Shown here: piece by piece, positions 58,368 through 64,000 of the stretch
Layout: every line of letters starts with the position of its first letter
Numbering within the stretch: the stretch's first letter is position 1
DNA from: Thermococcus celericrescens
GTDB taxonomy: Archaea; Methanobacteriota_B; Thermococci; Thermococcales; Thermococcaceae
Assembly: GCF_001484195.1 (NCBI RefSeq)
Contig: NZ_LLYW01000002.1
Location: 52,288 to 116,287, forward strand
Length of the DNA: 64,000 nucleotides
Direction of reading: 5' to 3'
Notes under the pieces: model-generated
Told to the model about the DNA's origin: nothing
Seen by the model: the letters and a program-made list of their open reading frames with translations, nothing else
The model's database searches: none
Position numbers and translations under genes: made by a program

Positions 58368-59237
58368 TTGCAGATAGCGGTGAGTGGTGGAAAAGGTGGC
58401 ACCGGAAAGTCCACGGTCGCGATTAACCTGGCGATAGTGCTTAGGGAGCGCTACGACCTTGTCTTGGCGGATCTCGATGTCGAGGCGCCGAACGACCACC
58501 TCCTCCTCGGCGTGGAGCTGGCCAACGAGGAGCCGGTTGAACTGTTCATGCCGCGCTTTGACTATCAGAAGTGCACCCGCTGCAGGAAGTGCGCTGAAGT
58601 CTGCGAGGAGCACGCGATAATAACCATGCGCGACGGGACACCTTTCCTCATGCCGAACCTATGCTCCGGCTGCGCCGCCTGTGAAATAGTCTGCCCGGTT
58701 CCGGGGGCGATTCTGCCGGGTAAGAAGCTGATGGGGCACACATACCTTACTGAAACCCCCTACGGCTTCCCGCTCGTTACGGGCCGGCTCCTTGAGGGTG
58801 AGGAGAGGGCGATGCCGATAGTTTCCAGGGCCAAGAAGCGTGCCCAGGGGCTTGAGAAGGAGCTTTTGATGGTTGACACCGCCGCGGGGACGAGCAACAC
58901 CGTCTCAAAGGCCCTTGAGGACTCAAGGCTCATCATAGCCGTCACCGAGCCAACTCCCCTCGGCATTCACGACGGCGAGCTGATTCTTAGGCTGGCGAAG
59001 CTGATGGACATCCCGGCGATGGTCGTTGTGAACCGCTCGGACCTCGGCGACGTGGCTAAGGTGCGCGAGATTGCCGAGAAGTACGGTGCGGAGGTAATAG
59101 CGGAGATTCCGTACAGCGAGAACGTCATAAGGAGCTACGTTGATGGGAAGCCCATAGTCCTGACGGAGTATCCCGAGGCGGGGCTCTTCAGGGAGATTGC
59201 TTCCAGGGTCGTTGAGTTCCTCGGAGGTGGTGAGTGA
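58368..59237 (+). CDS. MinD/Mrp ATPase with inserted ferredoxin domain, copy 1
   Basis: A 289-residue P-loop ATPase. It has the deviant Walker A GGKGGTGKSTVAIN, and LADLDVEAPNDHLLL; then an inserted 2x[4Fe-4S] ferredoxin domain (CTRCRKCAEVC, CSGCAACEIVCPVPGAI, about residues 68-110); then VDTAAGTSNTVSKAL. This layout is known from archaeal and bacterial Mrp-family proteins thought to assemble or carry Fe-S clusters. The start is TTG 58368 after GGAGGTGAGAGC. The next gene overlaps its stop by 4 bases. Confidence 0.88.
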   Translation: MQIAVSGGKGGTGKSTVAINLAIVLRERYDLVLADLDVEAPNDHLLLGVELANEEPVELFMPRFDYQKCTRCRKCAEVCEEHAIITMRDGTPFLMPNLCSGCAACEIVCPVPGAILPGKKLMGHTYLTETPYGFPLVTGRLLEGEERAMPIVSRAKKRAQGLEKELLMVDTAAGTSNTVSKALEDSRLIIAVTEPTPLGIHDGELILRLAKLMDIPAMVVVNRSDLGDVAKVREIAEKYGAEVIAEIPYSENVIRSYVDGKPIVLTEYPEAGLFREIASRVVEFLGGGE

Positions 59238-60123
59238 TGCAGCTGGTCATAGCGAGCGGCAAGGGAGGCGTTGGAAAGAGCACTGTTACGGCCTCGCTCC
59301 TCTACCTGCTGAAGGACGAGTACCGGTTCGTTGCCGTTGATGCCGATGCGGACGCGCCGAACCTCGACCTGCTCCTCGGCGTGGAGCGCTGGGAGGAGGA
59401 GAGGGAGCTGGTAGGGGCGAAGGTGGCAAGGATAAACACGGAGAGCTGCATAAGGTGCGGCATCTGCCAGGAGCGCTGTCCCTACGACTGCATCAAGGTC
59501 ATAGACGGCGACTACGTTGTCAGCGAGCTGACCTGTGAGGGCTGCAACGTCTGCGGTCTGGTGTGCCCCGTTCCGGGGACGATAAGTCTCGACGAGGTTC
59601 GCTCTGGAGTCGTCAGGAAGACGACCACCCGCTACGGCTTCCCGCTGATTTCGGCCCAGCTCGACGTCGGCAGGCCCAACAGTGGAAAGCTCGTCACCGA
59701 GGAGAAGGAGTGGGCGAAAAAGCTCATGGGCGAGCTTGGCCTGAAGCACATGGTGGTTGACAGCGCCGCCGGAATCGGCTGTCAGGTTATAGCGAGCATA
59801 GGCGGGGCGGATCTGACGATACTCGTGGCGGAGCTACCCCTGCTTCCCTCAGCGACGTGCAAAGGGCCTACAAGGTCGTTCAGCACTTCAGGCAGCCGGC
59901 TTACCTCATCATCAACAAGGCCGACTTCAACCCCGGCTTCACTGCCCTCAGGGAGTGGGCTGAAGCCGAGGGGATCCCGATACTCGGAGAAATACCCTAC
60001 GACAGGGCCATTCCGAGGAGCATGAGCATGCTCAAGCCCTTCGTCGAGGCGTTCCCCGACTCGAAGGCGGCTGACGCGATGAGGGAGATAGCCGAGAGGG
60101 TTAGGAAGGAGATTCTGAAGTGA
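59234..60123 (+). pseudogene. MinD/Mrp ATPase with ferredoxin domain, copy 2, frameshifted
   Basis: A paralogue of the preceding gene: GKGGVGKSTVTAS, DADADAPNLDLLLGVE, ferredoxin cysteines CIRCGICQERC and CEGCNVCGLVCPVPGTI. At about 59838 one base is missing in GAGCTACCCC (expected GAGCCTACCCC, i.e. AEPTPAS): the first frame runs on to 60025 as nonsense, while the correct end (SLSDVQRAYKVVQHFRQPAY) lies in the next frame and finishes KEILK at 60123. The pair would form a heterodimer if intact. Confidence 0.85.
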
Positions 60124-60127
60124 CTCC

Positions 60128-60244
60128 ACCGGGCCCGGTCTCGGGCCCATTACCCCCACCGCAAAGCAGATTGGGGGTTATCGTTTAGAGACCACCCTTC
60201 GGAGTTTTAAACCGCTCAAAGGCGGTTTTTGAAGGACGCATATT
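60128..60244 (-). mobile_element. Fragment of a tnpB-element derivative
   Basis: The stretch closely matches 23990-24100 in the 405-base derivative (shared pieces: GGTCTCG, GCCCATTACCCCCACCGC, TTTTAAACCGCTC, AAAGGCGGTTTTTGAA). Both IS ends are missing. It begins 5 bases after the Mrp stop and lies before the deleted rlmD gene, so it may have mediated the deletion. Confidence 0.6.
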
Positions 60245-60395
60245 TAGTCTCTTTTGTTTTCTGTTATTCCTAATAATATTTAACACGTACGATAAACCTT
60301 GAGTTCCAACGTATCGTGTTTTCTGCCGGTGTACTGCCTCCAAGGGGAAGCGGCGCTTCCGGAGGGTATAAAAACCCCGATGGCGACTCCCAAGC

Positions 60396-60874
60396 ATGCG
60401 TATCCTGGGAGAGATAAAAGCGATCAGCAACGACGACTTGGAGTTCTAGAGGCCAATGGAAAGACGGCCTATGTTCCATTTGCCTACCCTGGAGATGTGG
60501 TTAATGTGGTCCCCGCAAAGAGACGCTTCGGCAGGAGAATCGTCACCGATTTTGAGCTTCTCGAATCCTCCCCGCTCAGACAAACCCCGAGATGCCCCTA
60601 CTTTGGGAAATGCGGCGGCTGCCTCTGGCAGGGGATGAAGTACCGGGACCAGCTGAAGTTGACCCACCGAGGAAGGGGTTGAAGGAGGCGTCGGAGCTTT
60701 TGATTAAAAGCGGCGTTGAGAGAATCGTTTACGTCTCCTGCAATCCGGGGGCGTTCAAGCTGGACTACGAGAACCATTTAAAGAGGGTGTATAGGTCCAG
60801 GACGCGCTTTTGGCCGATATGTTTCCCCACACGCCCACGTTGAGGCGGTTCTTCTGCTGGAAAGGAAAAATTGA
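60396..60874 (+). pseudogene. 23S rRNA/tRNA m5U methyltransferase (RlmD/TrmA family), internally deleted
   Basis: ATG 60396 (about 30 bases after TATA GGTATAAAAAC) gives MRILGEIKAISNDD; after a break at about 60437 the TRAM domain continues LGVLEANGKTAYVPFAYPGD and the Fe-S region CPYFGKCGGCLWQGMKYRDQ. Then about two thirds of the enzyme are missing: the text jumps directly to the C-terminal VDPPRKGLKEASELLIKSGV, VYVSCNPGAFKLDYENHLK, and ends through another frame break at LERKN (60874). It has at least two frameshifts and a large deletion. Confidence 0.8.
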
Positions 60875-60884
60875 GGGACTATGG

Positions 60885-61580
60885 TTACTTTTTCATAAAA
60901 TCCTCAAGGCTGAGCTGTCCTTTCCTCGGGGGTTTCTTCGTTTCTATCTCTGTTTTCAGCTTCTCTTCGATCTTCTTCAGCGTCTTCCAGCTCCGCCTGA
61001 CTATCGGCGGGAACTCGCCGTGCTCGCGGTAGTAGTTCTCCAAGAACGCCCTCGTCCTCGGGTCGCTGGGATAGCCGCTTCCAATCTCGCCGTACTTCTC
61101 CTTCAGCTTCTCTATCGCCCTGTCGCGGGTTACCTTCGCTATTATCGAGGCCGCCGAGACCGGCACGAACTTGTCGTCGGCCTTGTGCTCCGCTATTATC
61201 TCCGCCTTAAAATCCAGCCTTTTCCCGATGTCCTCGCCGAAGCGGGCCTCCTTCACGTCGGCGGCGTCGATGTATATCACGTCGGGCTTCACCTTGAGCG
61301 AGTTGAGGGCTTTAACGAAGTTCTCCACCTCGAACTCGTTTAAAGTTCCCTCGCGAGAGTCTATCTCCTCCGGCCAAAGCTCCAGAACCACGTAATCGTC
61401 TAGTAGAGAGATTATCTCATCGAACAGCCTCTCACGCCGCTTGGGGGTGAGCTTCTTCGAATCCTTAACCCCAAGCTCCTCGAGCGTTGGAACGTTCCTT
61501 TCATCCACAACAACCGCTGCTATGGCCATAGGGCCGATTACGGGGCCCCTGCCGGCTTCGTCGATTCCAGCGAGCTTCAA
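60885..61580 (-). CDS. rnhB: Ribonuclease HII
   Basis: A 231-residue RNase HII that cuts the RNA strand of RNA-DNA hybrids and single ribonucleotides in DNA. Active-site acidic residues are in LAGIDEAGRGPVIGP (D7, E8), IYIDAADV (D105 region) and HKADDKFVPVSAASI (D about 135). The C-terminus ends QLSLEDFMKK, a PCNA-interacting (PIP) box. It converges on the rlmD remnant. Confidence 0.95.
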   Translation of the reverse strand: MKLAGIDEAGRGPVIGPMAIAAVVVDERNVPTLEELGVKDSKKLTPKRRERLFDEIISLLDDYVVLELWPEEIDSREGTLNEFEVENFVKALNSLKVKPDVIYIDAADVKEARFGEDIGKRLDFKAEIIAEHKADDKFVPVSAASIIAKVTRDRAIEKLKEKYGEIGSGYPSDPRTRAFLENYYREHGEFPPIVRRSWKTLKKIEEKLKTEIETKKPPRKGQLSLEDFMKK

Positions 61581-61584
61581 AGTT

Positions 61585-62406
61585 TCACCTCCTGAAGAGT
61601 AGAGCGCCGTAGATGACGCCGAGCATTATCGTCGCCAGGCCGCTGGGGGGTATGTCGGTAAAGTAGGCGAGGATCACGGAGGACACCTGGACGCCCAGAG
61701 TGAGGAACAGGCTGGCCCCGATGACCTTGCGCAGGTCGCTGCTGACCATCAGCGCTATCGCGCCCGGAAGAACGGCCACCACCTGGAGGGTTATGAGGCC
61801 GACGGTCTGGACGATGAGGGCGCCGATGGCACCGACGAGGACGTAGAGGATCATGAGGTAGGCCCTCGCGTTGCCCCCGTAGCTCTCCATGCCCTCGGGG
61901 TCGAAGCTGAGGTAGAGGAAATCGCGGTACAGGAAGAGGACGACGAAGAAAAGAAGGGTACCTCCGATAACGAGGACCGTGAGGTCGTCGAGGGTTATCA
62001 GGAAGATGTCCCCCGTGAGGTAGGAGACTATGCTCTCGCCGAGCGGGAAGTATGGTCTGGTTGCCATCACCTTGTAGAGCACGCCAAAGCCGAGGACCGT
62101 GAGGCCGGCGACAAAGCTGGCCACTATTCCAACGGCGGAATCGGGGGAGAATCCGAGCTTCTCAAGCTCCGCTATCGTGAGCACGACGATGATGGTGATG
62201 ATGAGTGCAACGAGCATGACCAGGGAGAGATTCTCGAACAGCAGGCCGAGTATCATTCCAAGGACCGCACCGAACAGCAGGGAGTGGAAGAGGGCATGGG
62301 TTAGAAAGGCCAGTCCCTTCGTGTTGATGAGCGGGCTGAGCATGCCGAGCAGGACGCTTACCATAACGCTGGCAAGGAGAGCCCTGATCAGATACTCCGG
62401 GATCAC
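61585..62406 (-). CDS. znuB: Zinc/manganese ABC transporter permease (ZnuB-like)
   Basis: A 273-residue permease of the ABC-3 family with about eight spans. It has MSVLLGMLSPLINTKGLAFL at the start, YRDFLYLSFDPEGMESYG in the middle and LQVVAVLPGAIAL near the end. It imports a divalent metal, zinc or manganese. Its start overlaps the ATPase end by 4 bases. No binding-protein gene lies in the window on either side. Confidence 0.88.
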   Translation of the reverse strand: MIPEYLIRALLASVMVSVLLGMLSPLINTKGLAFLTHALFHSLLFGAVLGMILGLLFENLSLVMLVALIITIIVVLTIAELEKLGFSPDSAVGIVASFVAGLTVLGFGVLYKVMATRPYFPLGESIVSYLTGDIFLITLDDLTVLVIGGTLLFFVVLFLYRDFLYLSFDPEGMESYGGNARAYLMILYVLVGAIGALIVQTVGLITLQVVAVLPGAIALMVSSDLRKVIGASLFLTLGVQVSSVILAYFTDIPPSGLATIMLGVIYGALLFRR

Positions 62407-63197
62407 CGCCCGCCACCCCCGTGCCTGTGCAGGTGGACGTCGCCGGTTATGCAGAAGAGCTTGCCCTCAACGGGTATGACCCTTGCCAGCGGCCCATATA
62501 CGGATTTGATTATCGGGTCCTGAAGGACGTCCTCCGGCCTTCCGAAGGCTATCAGGCGTCTGTTGAGGAGCATGATTCTGTCCCCGACCTCGATTAGGGG
62601 GTTGATGTCGTGGGTGGTGATGACCATCGTCACCAGTCTCTCGCGCTTTATCTTGGCCAGAACGCTGGCGACCTCCGCCCTTGCGCTGGGGTCCAAGGCG
62701 GAGAGCGGCTCGTCGAGGAGGAGCAGTTTGGGGTCGCTCATCAGGGCCCTCGCGAGGAGGACGCGCTGCTTCTGACCGCCGCTCAGCTCGCTGAAAAGCC
62801 TGTCACCCACCTCAGCGAGCCCGACGAAGCCGAGGACTTCCCTCGCTTTCTCCATTGTCTCCGGCGGAAGCTTGAAGTGGACGAAGCCGCGGCGGTAGAC
62901 GCCGCCCATCGCAACGACCTCAAGGGCGGTGAGGGGAACCCTCTCGTTGAGGCTGTGGCTCTGAGGGACGTAGCCTATGAGCTCTTTCGCCTCGCAGGGC
63001 GGTTTCCCGAAGACCTCCAGCCGTCCGGTGTAGTCCCTGTGGAAGCAGGCGATTGCCTTGAGCAGGGTCGTCTTGCCTGCCCCGTTGGGGCCGAGCAGAA
63101 GGAGCGTCTCGCTATCCTCGAGAGTGAAGTCTACCCCCTCCACAGCGGGCTTTCCGTCGTAGAGTATCGTGAGGCTTTCGGCGGTTATTGCCTCCAT
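62403..63197 (-). CDS. znuC: Zinc/manganese ABC transporter ATPase (ZnuC-like)
   Basis: A 264-residue ATPase. Walker A LLGPNGAGKTTLLKA (about 33), YVPQSHSLNERVPL (Q-loop), signature ELSGGQKQRVLLARAL (about 137), Walker B LLLLDEPLSALDP, H-loop VITTHDINPL. The C-terminal HLHRHGGGG is His-rich and could bind metal. Upstream 40 bases contain the promoter; a tnpB copy in the same orientation lies just before it. Confidence 0.9.
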   Translation of the reverse strand: MEAITAESLTILYDGKPAVEGVDFTLEDSETLLLLGPNGAGKTTLLKAIACFHRDYTGRLEVFGKPPCEAKELIGYVPQSHSLNERVPLTALEVVAMGGVYRRGFVHFKLPPETMEKAREVLGFVGLAEVGDRLFSELSGGQKQRVLLARALMSDPKLLLLDEPLSALDPSARAEVASVLAKIKRERLVTMVITTHDINPLIEVGDRIMLLNRRLIAFGRPEDVLQDPIIKSVYGPLARVIPVEGKLFCITGDVHLHRHGGGGR

Positions 63198-63268
63198 GGT
63201 AATCTCCAGACTCCAGTTTAAGCGGTGCGTTTTTAAACCTTGATGTGCACCTGCTGGACAGAGGTGGC

Positions 63269-64000
63269 TGACCTCTTCCCCGCCGTGAGGGGCGGGGGTT
63301 TGCCTAACCCCTCGCTAAGGGCGGAGAGGTTTGAGGGGTCTCATTCAAACCCACTAAAAAGCGGGTCTTCAACCCCTCTGGCCGGGCCTTCGGCCAATTA
63401 CCCCTCCTCTGAGCGTAAAGCCCGCTCAGACTCGGGGTTATGGTTTTCACCACCTTCTTCAAAATATTAAACGCCCCAACCAAGTCTGAATTGAAGACAA
63501 GCCCCGTCTCGGGACACTTAAACAATCCCCTAACAAACCTCGCCCCCTCGTGAGGCCTCCCGCAGACGGGGCAACGCTTAGACGTGAAAACCTCATTAAC
63601 GACAATAACGCTAATACCATACTCCTCAGCGACCTCCCTGAGACGCCGAATCACGGTATTGAATCGCCAGACGTGGGAGAGGAGATAATTCTGCTTTTTA
63701 CCCTTGTTGGAGTTCCCACTGATGCCCTTCGGATAGCCAACAACAATCCTTGAAACACCCATCTGGTAGAGCCTTTCAACTGTTTGCCTCACCCTCGTGT
63801 TAATGTAGTGCCTCGCCTGGAGTTTAGCCTTCAAGTGCATTCCTGAGAGTTTCTTACTCTTCTTTGCCCCGCTTTTGTTGATTTTGGATTGATACTCTGC
63901 TATCCGTTTTTGCCAGTAAAAATCAATGCTCTTGAGCGGTCTCCCGTTCACTAAGAAGCTTTCCCCGTTCTCAACGTAAACGGCCATCAGGTTGTTCACT
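63269..64000 (-). mobile_element. tnpB-only IS605-group element, copy D (partial)
   Basis: The right end, read on the minus strand, is CCGCCCCTCACGGCGGGGAAGAGGTCA, ending at 63269; the left end is outside the window. The coding part is on the minus strand, opposite to copies A-C. Its right-end region (63270-63440) is the one most similar to copy A (NxxPQTSPPLARG at the protein end). Confidence 0.85.
63304..64000 (-). CDS. tnpB: TnpB, C-terminal two thirds, runs off the edge
   Basis: The frame is open to the right edge, beginning within VNNLMAVYVENGESF. It keeps the RuvC glutamate (VVNEVFTS) and final aspartate (FNSDLVGAFN) and the partial zinc finger CPVCGRPH with FKC. It ends at LARG, as in copy A. 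No frameshift is seen in the visible part. The first RuvC aspartate (GIDLG) is just outside the window. Confidence 0.88.
   Translation of the reverse strand, partial: VNNLMAVYVENGESFLVNGRPLKSIDFYWQKRIAEYQSKINKSGAKKSKKLSGMHLKAKLQARHYINTRVRQTVERLYQMGVSRIVVGYPKGISGNSNKGKKQNYLLSHVWRFNTVIRRLREVAEEYGISVIVVNEVFTSKRCPVCGRPHEGARFVRGLFKCPETGLVFNSDLVGAFNILKKVVKTITPSLSGLYAQRRGNWPKARPEGLKTRFLVGLNETPQTSPPLARG

Noticed and set aside
1..64000. CRISPR array
   Set aside because: No regularly spaced direct repeats were seen; the recurring sequences are all tnpB-element ends.

Overview
The window is chromosomal DNA of a hyperthermophilic archaeon of the order Thermococcales, almost certainly a Thermococcus. The evidence is the protein content (Alba chromatin protein, Tk-PTP-type phosphatase, THEP1-type NTPase, Lhr-like helicase, Mut7-C nuclease, MptE-like pterin kinase, JAMM protease, TldD/TldE pair), archaeal TATA boxes of the TTTAWA type about 25 bases before starts, and GGTG/GGAGGTG ribosome sites before most starts. 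Genes are packed tightly, with many 4-base overlaps and converging stop codons.

Layout. 1-5.1 kb: a cut-off lipoprotein gene, decayed GNAT acetyltransferases, two CPBP-type membrane proteins, a beta-propeller protein and a flavodoxin-like reductase. 5.1-11.3 kb: tldD-tldE operon followed by methyltransferase, nitrilase-family and phosphatase genes, then nitroreductase, a metallo-beta-lactamase (MBL) hydrolase and Mut7-C. 11.3-17.2 kb: a decaying peptide ABC operon. Its dppA is split by a tnpB insertion sequence, dppB is frameshifted, and its single ATPase looks like a dppD/dppF hybrid. 17.3-31.8 kb: mptE, a second (frameshifted) tnpB element, an AAA ATPase, an LSm-like gene plus mobB, a JAMM protease, two tiny paralogues, a degenerate insertion element, M20 peptidase, MBL/DUF504/TatD operon, a third tnpB element and an Lhr-like helicase. 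31.9-40.4 kb: MFS pump, Fe-alcohol dehydrogenase, VapBC-like pair, mtnA, NTPase, CBS protein, membrane-anchored ArsR regulator, alba, purB. 40.4-43.9 kb: an A+T-rich island with one good gene and several remnants, broken by the DUF134 regulator and a QueD/PTPS gene. 43.9-50.1 kb: small membrane proteins, an XRE regulator, and a cluster of NifX-like proteins with Gly/Arg-rich tails, then trmO. 50.2-52.9 kb: modABC. 53-60 kb: an iron and Fe-S block (feoAAB, two MinD/Mrp ATPases with ferredoxin domains, a NifX-like protein, a KaiC-like remnant). 60-64 kb: a deleted rlmD, rnhB, a zinc/manganese ABC pair, and a fourth tnpB element running off the edge.

Two regulatory circuits are readable. DtxR-type boxes close to TTAGGTTAGGCTAACCTAA sit before the kaiC-like remnant, before feoAAB and before the first MinD-ferredoxin gene. 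A second palindrome, core GTGCATATGCAC, sits at the promoters of three NifX-like genes and at one further place. The best candidates for something undescribed are this second circuit, the ribbon-helix-helix-like gene overlapping one tnpB, and the family of shrunken tnpB derivatives.

Single-base frameshifts or nonsense changes occur in about eleven places, several in short homopolymers. Either the sequence carries uncorrected base errors or this chromosome segment is decaying; the sequence alone cannot decide for most of them.
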